A DNA stretch of 40,011 bases from Sphingobacteriales bacterium (GCA_024642285.1 JAHEBJ010000018.1:1-40011); one strand, 5' to 3'. Positions 16,977 through 25,752 are shown, counted from the stretch's first letter. Program-made: numbers and translations. The notes: generated by a model from the letters alone, not told the origin.

Positions 16977-17911
16977 CGCCTGAACCGTTTTAAATAATTC
17001 CAAACTACAAAAGCCAGAATTATTACTGAAAGAATAACCGGCAGCCAGAATGCCATATTGCTTTCATTATAAGGAATGGGTACGTTCATTCCATAAATAC
17101 TGGCTATTAAAACGGGTACACTTAAAAAGATGGTCAGCGTAGTAAGTCGTTTCAACACGTCATTCTGATTATTGCTGATAATGCTTGCGAATGCATCCAG
17201 CGTACTGTTCAGAATGGTGGTATAGGTGTTGGCCATTTCCAGGGCCTGCGATGTTTCTACGATAAGGTCTTCAAGCAGGTCTCTTTCTTCTTCATTAAGT
17301 TTTAAAATATTTGTGCGGTTTAATTTCATCATCAACAGCTCGTTGCTGCGTAAAGCGGTAAGAAAGTAGACAAAACTTTTCTGGATTCGCATAAGTTGCA
17401 GCAGCTCTTCATTCCTGTTGCTATCGTAAAGTTTTTGTTCGAGGCTAGTGCGGCGTGTATTAATTTCTTTCAAATAATCCTGGAAATTAGTTGTGATCTT
17501 TTCAAATATCTTAAGTACCATCATGTTCATCCTGTCGGGGTTGCGATGCTGAAACGTGTTCAGAAATTTTTTGATGGCTTCGTTCTCAAAAGAATTTACG
17601 GTTACGATCTGGTTATGCGTAAGGATGATACAAATGGGGATAGTAATATAAAATGCATCGCTCAGGTTGAAGGAATTGTTTTCTGTTGGTGTTTTTATTA
17701 CGATCAGTTTTACATCATCTTCCAGTTCATAGCGGCTTCTTTCATCAATATCCAGCGAGTCTTTTAAAAAGTCGATCGGTATATCCATGTTTTCACTCAG
17801 CTCATGAAACTCCTCCTGCTTAAGCGGGGGCAGTACATTTACCCAAACGGCATCTTCAGCCTTTTCGATGGCAATGGTTTTTTGCTCGATATTTTTAAAA
17901 TACTGGATCAT
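16973..17911 (-). CDS. corA: CorA-family magnesium/cobalt transporter
   Basis: The 312-residue protein has a long cytoplasmic alpha/beta domain with coiled-coil helices (about 120-245) and two C-terminal membrane helices. The signature loop Y-G-M-N is at residues 273-276 with VPIPYNESN after it, which forms the pore-mouth GMN selectivity motif. The basic C-terminal tail (LKRFRR) is also typical. It forms a homopentameric channel for Mg2+ and possibly other divalent metals in the inner membrane. Its ATG overlaps the DinB stop by 4 bases (17908-17911), and its stop overlaps the NUDIX start. No Mg-sensing leader is visible, since the gene lies inside an operon. Confidence 0.93.
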   Translation of the reverse strand: MIQYFKNIEQKTIAIEKAEDAVWVNVLPPLKQEEFHELSENMDIPIDFLKDSLDIDERSRYELEDDVKLIVIKTPTENNSFNLSDAFYITIPICIILTHNQIVTVNSFENEAIKKFLNTFQHRNPDRMNMMVLKIFEKITTNFQDYLKEINTRRTSLEQKLYDSNRNEELLQLMRIQKSFVYFLTALRSNELLMMKLNRTNILKLNEEERDLLEDLIVETSQALEMANTYTTILNSTLDAFASIISNNQNDVLKRLTTLTIFLSVPVLIASIYGMNVPIPYNESNMAFWLPVILSVIILAFVVWNYLKRFRR

Positions 17912-18441
17912 GGTTTTTGGGTAATATTTTGAATGCTGTGTAAATGATGTTCAGTATGAAAAATGGTGAAATAACAAAGCTCCTTTACCGTAATTCGTCC
18001 AAGCAAAGGATGTTTTATCAGGTAATTTTCAAGATCTTCTTCACTTCTCCTTTTTTTTAGTGAGCTGGTGAATTTAGCGGTGGTCCTTTTCCAGTCATCC
18101 AGCAGTTTTTCTTTCCCGTATTTAATTTCAATGGGTTTAGGAATAAACCTGCTGCTTGCTTTGCCGCCATCGGCCAGTTTCTTATAGTATTTATCTTTTA
18201 ATTCGGCATAACTACGTGAACTTCTGTTGGGTTTACCGCCAATCAACCGTACCAGAAATTTTGGAAGTGTAAAAGCCAGGGATGAGGTATTGGTTGATAT
18301 AATAAGGTGTTGAATATTTTCGGCGATGGACCATTTGTTTTCCGGAGAGGAAAAAAATACGGCTTCGTCAATAACCGCACAGTTTGTTGAAAATTGATTG
18401 AACATATCTTCAGCAGCAGTTATAATTTCTGATTTGGTCAT
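17908..18441 (-). CDS. DinB-like domain protein
   Basis: The 177-residue helical-bundle protein has WSIAENIQHLIISTN at about residues 32-46 and FTIFHTEHHLHSIQNI near the C-terminus. Together they provide the three widely spaced histidines of the DinB/YfiT metal-binding superfamily. Members are often metal-dependent thiol transferases, including bacillithiol- or mycothiol-dependent enzymes. This is worth noting because bshB1 is in the same window, but the specific role is not shown. The gene is sandwiched between dapF and corA with ATGA overlaps on both sides. Confidence 0.82.
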   Translation of the reverse strand: MTKSEIITAAEDMFNQFSTNCAVIDEAVFFSSPENKWSIAENIQHLIISTNTSSLAFTLPKFLVRLIGGKPNRSSRSYAELKDKYYKKLADGGKASSRFIPKPIEIKYGKEKLLDDWKRTTAKFTSSLKKRRSEEDLENYLIKHPLLGRITVKELCYFTIFHTEHHLHSIQNITQKP

Positions 18442-19220
18442 AATTCAATTTCTCCTTTATACACTTGTTCTGCCGGGCCACACAACCAGATGTTTTCATA
18501 ATTTTCGTCGTCAAGTTTGTTGAACTCCACACTTAAAAATCCGCCCGGCGTTTTTACTTCTACCCGGTTAAATCCTCTGTCGTTATGAGCGTTCATCAAT
18601 GCCGAAGCAGTTACGCCGGTGCCGCAACTCATGGTTTCATCTTCTACTCCACGCTCGTAGGTTCTAACAAAAATGCTGTCCTGATCAGTGGTTTCAACAA
18701 AATTCACATTTATACCCTCTTTTTCAAACTGTTTGCTGTAACGGATATCACGCCCGGTTTCCACTACATCAATTTCCTCCACATTGCTTGCAAATTTCAC
18801 AAAGTGCGGCGATCCAGTGTTTAATATAGCATGCCCTGTATGGTATTCAACCTGCTGCACGTTGTTCATCTTTAACCTGATCTTTCCGTGTATGTCTATA
18901 TCTGCCTCATGCTCGCCATCAATGGCGATAAAACGATAAGTGCTTTTATACATACCCTGGTCTTTTGCAAATTTCACCATGCACCTGCCACCATTGCCGC
19001 ACATACTGCCGGGATTGCCATCGGCATTATAGTAGATCATTTCAAAATCAAGTTTATCATGTTTATTCAACAACATTAAACCATCGGCTCCAATACCAAA
19101 ACGGCGGTGACATATTTTTCTTACCTGATCGGTTGTTATTTGACTGTATTTTTCAGACCGATTATCGAGAATCACAAAATCATTTCCTGTTCCCTGGTAT
19201 TTAAAAAATTCTATTTTCAT
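18438..19220 (-). CDS. dapF: Diaminopimelate epimerase
   Basis: The enzyme converts LL- to meso-diaminopimelate for lysine and peptidoglycan synthesis, in the cytoplasm and without a cofactor. The start at 19220 (MKIEFFKYQGTGNDF) gives 260 residues and begins with the invariant family N-terminus; an ATG seven codons upstream would overlap the previous gene. Both catalytic cysteines are present: C74 in GSMCGNGGRC and C199 in ETMSCGTGVTAS. The start lies one base after the nucleoside phosphorylase stop, and the stop overlaps the DinB start by 4 bases. Confidence 0.96.
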   Translation of the reverse strand: MKIEFFKYQGTGNDFVILDNRSEKYSQITTDQVRKICHRRFGIGADGLMLLNKHDKLDFEMIYYNADGNPGSMCGNGGRCMVKFAKDQGMYKSTYRFIAIDGEHEADIDIHGKIRLKMNNVQQVEYHTGHAILNTGSPHFVKFASNVEEIDVVETGRDIRYSKQFEKEGINVNFVETTDQDSIFVRTYERGVEDETMSCGTGVTASALMNAHNDRGFNRVEVKTPGGFLSVEFNKLDDENYENIWLCGPAEQVYKGEIEL

Positions 19221-19221
19221 A

Positions 19222-20103
19222 TTATAGTCTTGAATCTGCAATGATCTGCAGCGATTGTTTAATTAAATTTTCAACAGCCAGATTTCCATTTTTAGAAAAC
19301 GTTTTGCTTACCCTGTTGGCTACAATGGCACTTAAACTCAGGCAATGATGACCGAGTATTTTACCGAGGCCATAAATGGCCGATGTTTCCATTTCAAAAT
19401 TAGTGATTCGGTAATTGCCAAAACTAAAGTTGGTAAGGTGGTCAATTAATCTTGGATACCCCAGCCCAACTCTTAATATGCGGCCTTGTGGTCCGTAAAA
19501 ACCCGGGCAGGTTACTGTTATTCCCTGGTGATAATTTTCGGTAAAATGTTTTATTAGTGATGCGCTGGCCATATTAATATACGGAATTATTTTTCCGCTG
19601 CTCAACTGGGTATGCGTATTAAATGCCTGTATCAATTGTTTTTCTTCTTCGTTGTTATCAATACGGTAAAAGTGCATCAGGTTATCAAGCCCCAGTCCAT
19701 GGGTGCTGCTTACAAAACTATCAACCGGAATATCTGCCTGCAATGAACCCGATGTGCCAAAGCGGATAATGTTTAAACAGGTGAGTTTTTCCTTTATCAA
19801 TCTGCTTTCAAAATTAATATTCACAAGTGCATCCAGTTCATTCAACACAATGTCGATATTATCTGGTCCAATACCGGTGCTGACACAACTTATTCTTTTG
19901 GAACCAATATACCCTGTGTGAGTAATAAATTCCCTATGGTTGTTCTTGAATTCTATCTTATCAAAATGTTTACTCACTGCGCTAACCCTGTCCGGGTCAC
20001 CAACGGTGATAATGGTTTCGGCAATTTCCTCCGGGCGGCAGTTTAGATGATATACTGCTCCACGTTCATTAATGATCAATTCTGATTCGGCTATCCGGCC
20101 CAT
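19222..20103 (-). CDS. Nucleoside phosphorylase (uridine phosphorylase-like)
   Basis: Starting at the ATG at 20103 (MGRIAESELIINERGAVYHL) this gives 293 residues. An open frame extends upstream to 20217, but that part is AT-rich and unlike protein. The phosphate loop ITVGDPDRV (about 33-40), a STGIGPDNIDIVLNEL segment, IIRFGTSGSLQ and the nucleoside-binding FEMETSAIYGLG are characteristic of the PNP/UDP family. It likely performs phosphorolysis of uridine or a related nucleoside for base salvage. It is the first gene of a minus-strand cluster with dapF. Confidence 0.9.
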   Translation of the reverse strand: MGRIAESELIINERGAVYHLNCRPEEIAETIITVGDPDRVSAVSKHFDKIEFKNNHREFITHTGYIGSKRISCVSTGIGPDNIDIVLNELDALVNINFESRLIKEKLTCLNIIRFGTSGSLQADIPVDSFVSSTHGLGLDNLMHFYRIDNNEEEKQLIQAFNTHTQLSSGKIIPYINMASASLIKHFTENYHQGITVTCPGFYGPQGRILRVGLGYPRLIDHLTNFSFGNYRITNFEMETSAIYGLGKILGHHCLSLSAIVANRVSKTFSKNGNLAVENLIKQSLQIIADSRL

Positions 20104-20244
20104 AATTTTATTTTTGAAAATGCGAAGAGTAAATTTCCTTAAAATTACCCTATTTATCCTATTTTTGCGTCCGAATAACGCAGTTATTGATATTGAATTT
20201 AAATCGACATTCGTCAATCAGAAATCTTAACTCAATATTCATCT

Positions 20245-20315
20245 GGTCCTGTAGCCGAGTGGTTAGGCAAAGCTCTGCAAAAGCTTCTACACCGGTTCGA
20301 ATCCGGTCGGGACCT
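20245..20315 (+). tRNA. tRNA-Cys (anticodon GCA)
   Basis: The cloverleaf is complete. The acceptor stem is GGTCCTG with CGGGACC and discriminator T. The D arm is GCC-GAGTGGTTA-GGC. The anticodon stem is AAGCT/AGCTT with loop CTGCAAA and GCA at 20277-20279. The variable loop is CTAC and the T arm is ACCGG-TTCGAAT-CCGGT. The CCA end is not encoded. The small 71-nt size is normal for tRNA-Cys. Confidence 0.96.
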
Positions 20316-20327
20316 CAAACCTTACTT

Positions 20328-20379
20328 ACGTCATTGCCCGTTGATAGTTTTATCTGAAGTGCAATGACGTTTTTATTTT
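20328..20379 (+). terminator. Terminator after tRNA-Cys
   Basis: Perfect 10-base arms ACGTCATTGC (20328-20337) and GCAATGACGT (20361-20370) are followed by a T-rich tract. The loop is long (23 bases). It ends a few bases before the next ATG at 20387. Confidence 0.7.
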
Positions 20380-20386
20380 TTAGATT

Positions 20387-20785
20387 ATGTTAGTTAAGTA
20401 CCTGCACTGGATTGGCCTTGCTGCCTGTATTACTTTATTTGTTTCCTGTTTTTTGCCCTGGGTTCATTATGCCGATATTGACCAGACTTTCACGGGATTT
20501 TACAGTTATAAGAATGAGTACGGTAAGCCTGGAAAGTTTCTATTTTTGTTTGGTGGACTGGCGTTTTTGTTTATGTTAGTACCAAAAGTGTGGGCTAAAA
20601 GAGCCAATCTGTTTATTTGTGCATTGATAGTGGCTTATGCAGTTAAAACTTTTATTCTGTTTGGTTCCTGCTACAATAACTATTGCCCCGAAAAACTTTT
20701 TGGATTGTATCTTATGGTATGCAGTACAGCCATTATGCTTTTAGCATCGGTGTTTCCTAAATTTAATATTAATAAGACGCCCTGA
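20387..20785 (+). CDS. Four-helix membrane protein, unknown function
   Basis: The 132-residue protein has hydrophobic segments at about residues 5-25, 50-67, 73-95 and 104-124. Between the first two is a polar, aromatic-rich loop (HYADIDQTFTGFYSYKNEYG) likely outside the cytoplasm. It contains several cysteines (C14, C21 and a CYNNYC pair), which may form disulfides. I do not recognise a named family, though similar small proteins occur in Bacteroidota. It begins directly after the tRNA terminator and its stop is two bases from the convergent glnS stop. Confidence 0.65.
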   Translation: MLVKYLHWIGLAACITLFVSCFLPWVHYADIDQTFTGFYSYKNEYGKPGKFLFLFGGLAFLFMLVPKVWAKRANLFICALIVAYAVKTFILFGSCYNNYCPEKLFGLYLMVCSTAIMLLASVFPKFNINKTP

Positions 20786-20787
20786 TC

Positions 20788-22449
20788 TTATTTTTTCTTC
20801 ACTTCCTTAGCCCAGGCATCTTTTAAAGTAACTGTGCGGTTAAAAACCATTTTGCCGGGAGTTGAATCTTTATCTAAACAGAAATATCCTTTACGGATAA
20901 ACTGATACCTGCTTTCGGCCGTTGCATCTTTCAGCGATGGCTCAACCATGGCGTTCTTGATTATATCCAATGAATTTGGATTGATGGTGTCCTTAAAGTC
21001 TCCTTCTTCGCCCAATGGATTTTCGACCGTAAATAGACGGTCATATAATCTAACTTCTGCTGTTACGGCTGTCGCGGCATTTACCCAATGTATAGTGCCC
21101 TTTACACTGATGCCGCTGGAGTCACTGCCACTCTTGCTTTCAGGGATATAGGTACAATGTATATCCGTAATTTTTCCGCTGTTGTCTTTTATAAAGCTTT
21201 CGCATTTTACGATATAAGCACTTTTCAAACGCACCATTGCGCCCGGAGCCAGCCTGAACCATTTTTTTGCCGGCTCTTCCATAAAATCTTCACGTTCTAT
21301 ATAAAGTTCTTTGCCAAAAGTCAATACTCTTTTGCCCATAGCTTCATCGGGGCCGTTTTCACTTATCAGTTCTTCAGTTTTGCCATCATCATAATTGCTA
21401 ATAATTAATTTTACCGGATCAAGCACGGCCATAACACGAAGAGCTCTTTGATTCAAATCTTCACGTAAACAAAATTCAAGCAAACTCAGGTCAATAAAAT
21501 TTTCTCTTTTGGCAACACCAATCTTATCACAAAATGTGCGTATGCTTTCGGGAGTGTATCCTTTCCGGCGGAAAGCACTAAGCGTAGGCATGCGTGGATC
21601 GTCCCAACCTTTTACATGTCCATCATTCACTAACTGCAATAATTTTCTTTTGCTCATCACCGTGTAGGTCATGTTCAGTCTGGCAAATTCATATTGATGC
21701 GATGGGAATATTTCCAGTTTCTCAATCAGCCAATCATATAATTCACGATGAGGAATAAATTCCAATGTACAAACGGAATGAGTGATGTTTTCAATACTGT
21801 CACTTTGCCCATGTGCAAAATCATACATTGGATAGATGCACCAGTCGTTACCGGTACGATGATGATGGGCATGTTTGATACGGTAAATGATAGGGTCTCT
21901 CATCAGCATATTTGTATGCTTCATATCAATTTTTGCACGCAATACTTTTTTGCCGTCCTTGTATTTGCCGTCTTTCATGTCGGTAAATATCTGAAGATTC
22001 TCTTCAATGCTGCGGCTGCGGTATAGATTATCTTTTCCAGGTTCGGTAGGCGTACCTTTCATCGCTGCGATTTCTTCAGCAGTAGAATCATCAACATAAG
22101 CCAGATCTTTTTTAATCAGGTCAACTGCAAATTCGTAAAGCTTGCCAAAATAATCTGAAGTGTATAATTCTTCGGCCCAGGTAAAGCCCAGCCACTTAAT
22201 ATCATCTTTTATGCTGTCCACATATTCAGTCTCTTCGGTTACGGGGTTGGTATCATCAAAGCGAAGATTGGTTTTACCACCGTATTTTAATCCCAATCCA
22301 AAGTTCAGGCAAATGGCTTTTGCATGGCCAATATGCAGATACCCATTAGGCTCGGGTGGAAAACGGGTAAGGATGCTTTTATATTTGCCTGCTCTAAGAT
22401 CTTCTTCTATTATATCTTCTATAAAGTTGAGGCTTTTTTCTTCGCTCAT
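20788..22449 (-). CDS. glnS: Glutamine--tRNA ligase
   Basis: The 553-residue class I synthetase charges tRNA-Gln with glutamine directly. The HIGH signature is in PPEPNGYLHIGHAKAI (HIGH at 39-42), the KMSKS-like loop is VMSKRK at 264-269, and NLRFDDTNP is present. Length matches the E. coli enzyme (554) and there is no extra N-terminal domain or YqeY tail. Having GlnRS means the cell need not rely on Gat-mediated transamidation for Gln-tRNA. It is convergent with the four-helix membrane protein and preceded by the DUF1003 gene on the same strand, 42 bases away. Confidence 0.96.
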   Translation of the reverse strand: MSEEKSLNFIEDIIEEDLRAGKYKSILTRFPPEPNGYLHIGHAKAICLNFGLGLKYGGKTNLRFDDTNPVTEETEYVDSIKDDIKWLGFTWAEELYTSDYFGKLYEFAVDLIKKDLAYVDDSTAEEIAAMKGTPTEPGKDNLYRSRSIEENLQIFTDMKDGKYKDGKKVLRAKIDMKHTNMLMRDPIIYRIKHAHHHRTGNDWCIYPMYDFAHGQSDSIENITHSVCTLEFIPHRELYDWLIEKLEIFPSHQYEFARLNMTYTVMSKRKLLQLVNDGHVKGWDDPRMPTLSAFRRKGYTPESIRTFCDKIGVAKRENFIDLSLLEFCLREDLNQRALRVMAVLDPVKLIISNYDDGKTEELISENGPDEAMGKRVLTFGKELYIEREDFMEEPAKKWFRLAPGAMVRLKSAYIVKCESFIKDNSGKITDIHCTYIPESKSGSDSSGISVKGTIHWVNAATAVTAEVRLYDRLFTVENPLGEEGDFKDTINPNSLDIIKNAMVEPSLKDATAESRYQFIRKGYFCLDKDSTPGKMVFNRTVTLKDAWAKEVKKK

Positions 22450-22491
22450 TATTTTGTTTTTAAAAGCGAATTTACGAAAAGAAATACTGAC

Positions 22492-22905
22492 TTATTTATT
22501 CATCTTCATTTCCTCAAGTATGGTAATAATCTTGTCGAGTTTTTCTGTTTCTATTTTATTTAATTGTATCTGGAGTAACTCAATTTCCTGTTTGGCTTCT
22601 ACATTTGTTTTGTAGTCTTCCATTGCATGCAGCCTGTCTCTTTCTCCCTGCCTGTTTTGCGACATCATAATTATGGGAGCAGCGTAGGCAGCCTGTGTAG
22701 AGAAAATGAGATTAAGCAAAATAAAAGGGTACACATCCCAATGCTGTATGAAGCCAACAACATTTAAAGCCATCCATATTATCACAAAAATGGTTTGCAG
22801 GATGATAAAGGTCCATGATCCCATGCCATTAGCAACGGCATCAGCAAAACGTTGTCCGTAAGTAAGATTTTCTTTGTGTTTATCAAGCCAAGTTTTTATG
22901 GACAT
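22492..22905 (-). CDS. DUF1003 membrane protein
   Basis: The 137-residue protein has the DUF1003 core: GQRFADAVANGMGSWTFI, two membrane helices (about 29-52 and 58-78) and FILLNLIFSTQAAYAAPIIM followed by MSQNRQGERDR. The last ~45 residues form an acidic/basic heptad-like helix (EAKQEIELLQIQLNKIETEK), probably a coiled coil for oligomerisation. The physiological function of DUF1003 is unknown. It is upstream of glnS on the same strand. Confidence 0.88.
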   Translation of the reverse strand: MSIKTWLDKHKENLTYGQRFADAVANGMGSWTFIILQTIFVIIWMALNVVGFIQHWDVYPFILLNLIFSTQAAYAAPIIMMSQNRQGERDRLHAMEDYKTNVEAKQEIELLQIQLNKIETEKLDKIITILEEMKMNK

Positions 22906-22932
22906 AATTATTTATTTAAAAGTGAATAGAAA

Positions 22933-22975
22933 AAGCCTTTTTATTATTTCATAAAAGTAAATAATAAAAAGGCTT
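22933..22975 (-). terminator. Hairpin terminator downstream of the desaturase
   Basis: Perfect 17-base arms (22933-22949 and 22959-22975) surround a 9-base loop. Read on the minus strand the hairpin is followed by T-rich sequence, so it can terminate the desaturase transcript and insulate the DUF1003 gene. Confidence 0.75.
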
Positions 22976-22977
22976 CC

Positions 22978-23076
22978 TTGTCATCCTGAGCGATAGCGAA
23001 GAATTTGTCGAATTCTTATTAGGTGTTCAACTTCAGTACCAACGTCAGGCAGATTCCTCCTGCGTCGGAATGACAA
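22978..23076. repeat. Palindromic dispersed repeat with TTGTCATyCyGA ends
   Basis: The left end TTGTCATCCTGA (22978-22989) and the right end TCGGAATGACAA (23065-23076) are inverted copies with two differences. Inside are GAATTTGTCGAATTC and the CGTCAGGCAGATTCC...GCGTCGGAATGACA half that I recall as a frequent intergenic repeat in Bacteroidota. It abuts the desaturase stop codon (23077-23079) with no spacer. Confidence 0.65.
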
Positions 23077-24147
23077 CTATGCTCTGCCCATATTTCTTAA
23101 ATGCACCGTATGAGAAACAATAGCATGGCGCATTTTTCTGTATTCAATATACTTTATACCGTACTCTTCGCAGGTTTGCTTGATTATTTTGCTTATGGCT
23201 GGGTAGTGGATATGAGAGATTTTCGGAAACAGATGATGTTCTATCTGAAAGTTCAATCCCCCAACCAGCCAGGAGATCAATTTATTTTTAGTGGCAAAAT
23301 TTGCTGTGGTTTCAATCTGGTGAATAGCCCACTCATTTTCTATGCGATTAATATCAGCATCAGGCACGGGAAATGATGTTTCTTCCACCGTATGCGCCAA
23401 TTGAAAGACAATGCTCAATATAAATCCGGCAAACATTGCAATGATTAAAAAGCCAACCAGCCAATTTACAAAACCCAACAACATGATTGGAAGAACGATC
23501 ATCATAAAATAATATCCGGCTTTGGCTATCCAGAATGCAAAATGATCCCATGTACTCATTTTCTTAATTGGCACTATACCAACTTTTTTCTTGAAATATT
23601 TGCGGTAGTCTGATTCGAAAACCCAAACCAGTAACAAGAGTGTATATAAAAACCATACATAAATATGTTGAAAACGATGGATGAAATATTTCTTTTGTGA
23701 GCTGCACATGCGTAACATAGGTTTGATTTCTATATCATCATCAATACCATCAATATTTGTATAGGTATGATGGATTATGTTGTGTTTGTTGTTCCACATG
23801 ATACCACTTGCTCCCAAAGCATTTACCGAAAAAGCGGCTATCTTATTCCAGAATTTGCTGTTACTGAAACTGCCATGGCCTCCATCGTGCATTACATTAA
23901 AACCAATGGCAGCAGTTAGTCCGCCCATTACAAAACATTCCACGATGGCTATCCAGGTTGTTGGCGTAAAAAACAGTAAATGCACATATAGCACTACATA
24001 AAGCGTCCAGAATAGTACAGCTTTAAAGTAAAGTCCAAAATTACCATGTGATGGTTTTTTGTTTTCAGTAAAATAGTTTGCTACTCTTACCTTTAGTTCC
24101 TGGTAAAAATTGGAGCCTTTTGCATTTAAAAATTTGGGAGTTGCCAT
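23077..24147 (-). CDS. Membrane fatty acid desaturase (front-end/acyl-CoA type)
   Basis: From the ATG at 24147 (MATPKFLNAKG) this is 356 residues; an upstream extension to 24270 overlaps bshB1 and is not supported. All three histidine boxes of the di-iron site are present: HDGGH at 87-91, HNIIHH at 122-127 and QIEHH at 301-305. Four to six membrane helices lie between them. The QxxHH third box is typical of front-end (delta-5/6-like) and acyl-lipid desaturases. It would introduce a double bond into membrane lipid acyl chains using O2, for fluidity control. The start is 20 bases after the bshB1 stop, so the two may share a transcript. Confidence 0.9.
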   Translation of the reverse strand: MATPKFLNAKGSNFYQELKVRVANYFTENKKPSHGNFGLYFKAVLFWTLYVVLYVHLLFFTPTTWIAIVECFVMGGLTAAIGFNVMHDGGHGSFSNSKFWNKIAAFSVNALGASGIMWNNKHNIIHHTYTNIDGIDDDIEIKPMLRMCSSQKKYFIHRFQHIYVWFLYTLLLLVWVFESDYRKYFKKKVGIVPIKKMSTWDHFAFWIAKAGYYFMMIVLPIMLLGFVNWLVGFLIIAMFAGFILSIVFQLAHTVEETSFPVPDADINRIENEWAIHQIETTANFATKNKLISWLVGGLNFQIEHHLFPKISHIHYPAISKIIKQTCEEYGIKYIEYRKMRHAIVSHTVHLRNMGRA

Positions 24148-24167
24148 GATAGAATATGTGATTTTTT

Positions 24168-24896
24168 TTAAGTATTTATTTTTATGATTGGATCGAAATT
24201 TTTTAAGCCGATCATTTTTTCTGTTATAAACCCTTCGGCATACTTTACACCGATCATCTTGCCAAACCATTTGTGCCGGTATATCACACTGTCGATAAAA
24301 TCGGGCGACGAAATATATGTTTCCGGTTCGTTAAGATCAGCGTTGTGAAACTGTGTTTTAAAAGCCTTTATGGCTTCTATCTTTTGATCAAACACATCAC
24401 TGATATCAATTACAAAATCAGGATTCAGCATCCGGTCCTGAATATATTTAAACACATATTTAGGCCTCCATGCTTCTTGTGCCTTTCCGTTAACCTGCGT
24501 CTCAATTTTCATTAGCCCCGAAAGAAAAGCAGCATCTTCAACCAGTTTTGATGAGCGTCCATGATCGGGGTGTCTGTCTTTTGGAGCGTTGCAAAAAATG
24601 ATTTCGGGTTGATATGTTCTTATGGATGCAATAATTTTCCGCTGATGAGCCTCGTCGTTTTGTAAAAACCCATCGGCCATTCCTAAATTATCCCTTATTT
24701 CAACACCTAATATTTTTGCTGCATCCGCTGCTTCAATTTTCCTCGTCTGGACATTTCCTCTTGTTCCCAGTTCACCTGCAGTAAGATCTACAATTCCGGT
24801 TTTTCTGCCATTCATTTTTTCAACCAGCAAAGCTCCTGCACAACTCAATTCCACATCATCGGGATGAACACCAAAAGCTAAAACATCTAACTTCAT
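24168..24896 (-). CDS. bshB1: Bacillithiol biosynthesis deacetylase BshB1
   Basis: The 242-residue PIG-L/LmbE-type zinc deacetylase removes the acetyl group from GlcNAc-malate in bacillithiol synthesis. Zinc/catalytic residues are in VHPDDVELSC (H11, D13, D14) and PKDRHPDHGRSS (H109, H112). DLTAGELGTRGN and the late KYAEGFI further favour BshB1 over generic LmbE proteins. The other bacillithiol genes (bshA, bshC) are not in the window. It is upstream of the desaturase on the minus strand. Confidence 0.93.
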   Translation of the reverse strand: MKLDVLAFGVHPDDVELSCAGALLVEKMNGRKTGIVDLTAGELGTRGNVQTRKIEAADAAKILGVEIRDNLGMADGFLQNDEAHQRKIIASIRTYQPEIIFCNAPKDRHPDHGRSSKLVEDAAFLSGLMKIETQVNGKAQEAWRPKYVFKYIQDRMLNPDFVIDISDVFDQKIEAIKAFKTQFHNADLNEPETYISSPDFIDSVIYRHKWFGKMIGVKYAEGFITEKMIGLKNFDPIIKINT

Positions 24897-24993
24897 GCTA
24901 AGTTGATAAATTAATGCCGCAATTTAACTCATTTTGCCCAATAACTAAGTAGTTGGAATATGACAATCGTCACTAATTACTGAATTATTAACA

Positions 24994-25023
24994 GTAATCT
25001 GTTTATTAAGTTCAACAGATTAC
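24994..25023. other. Stem-loop, perfect 10-base arms
   Basis: GTAATCTGTT (24994-25003) and AACAGATTAC (25014-25023) pair perfectly with a 10-base loop. It is in the 3' region of the DUF4294 gene and upstream of bshB1, both on the minus strand. There is no T tract, so it is a 3'-end stabiliser or weak terminator at best. Confidence 0.5.
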
Positions 25024-25057
25024 AGCAATATGCCAAGTAAACAATTTTTAAGGAGCT

Positions 25058-25711
25058 TTAGTTTGCCTTTAAAGTAGAAGTAAATCTGTTATACCGGTAA
25101 CCATAAGTTTGACAAACTTCCTTTACGATGTATTCCATTTCCTTATCGTCGCCTTGTGGTTCGTAGGGTTGTTTTAAACTGCTGTTAAAGAAGAAAGCAA
25201 CAGTCTGGTAAAAACGTGCAGTTAACCCCCCTTTATATTCTTTAATGATCTCATAACAATTATTACCGGTTTCCCGGTTGATCAGTTTCATTAAAACCTT
25301 ACCCTGGTAAATGGATAAATTGCTGAGCGGATCTGTAAATTCTTTTTTAAGTTCTTTCTCACGGCTTTTTATATAAGCCCTTCGCCCCGATTTTTTTGTA
25401 ACGCCCTCTAATTTGGCGTTAATATCATTTAATATCAAACTGGAACGCATGGCGTAGGGATAGGTTACGATGATGGCATTGCGGAGTCTTGTCCATTTTG
25501 CCCTGGCACTGGCATCGGTATAACGGGAATAAAAGTCAATATTCCATAAGGTCTTTGCTTCAATAGTATCGCCATCATACACTACTGCATAGGTTGTAAT
25601 TGTGTCATTGATACCGATCTGGGCAAAAGCAGAACTGCTCATCAGCGTTAAAAAAAACGCTACGAAATAAACTTTTCGTCTGCTAAAATGAATATGCCTT
25701 AACCAATGCAT
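25058..25711 (-). CDS. DUF4294 exported protein
   Basis: The 217-residue protein has a basic N-terminus and a signal peptide ending around residue 31 (SSSAFAQ). The body contains AVVYDGDTI, a TLWNIDFYSRYTDASARAKW region, LRNAIIVTYPYAMRSSLILNDIN and KGGLTARFYQTVAFFF, all conserved in DUF4294, a Bacteroidota-restricted family. No function is established and there are no catalytic motifs that I recognise. It lies divergent from the small lipoprotein gene with 41 bases between starts. Confidence 0.87.
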   Translation of the reverse strand: MHWLRHIHFSRRKVYFVAFFLTLMSSSAFAQIGINDTITTYAVVYDGDTIEAKTLWNIDFYSRYTDASARAKWTRLRNAIIVTYPYAMRSSLILNDINAKLEGVTKKSGRRAYIKSREKELKKEFTDPLSNLSIYQGKVLMKLINRETGNNCYEIIKEYKGGLTARFYQTVAFFFNSSLKQPYEPQGDDKEMEYIVKEVCQTYGYRYNRFTSTLKAN

Positions 25712-25752
25712 ACCGTAAATTTACAATTAAGACCGATAATTAAATCAAGTTG

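Noticed and set aside
20160-20167. TATTTTTG before tRNA-Cys as its promoter
   Set aside because: It matches the -7 consensus but is about 78 bases from the tRNA with no -33 box; AT-rich DNA gives such hits by chance.
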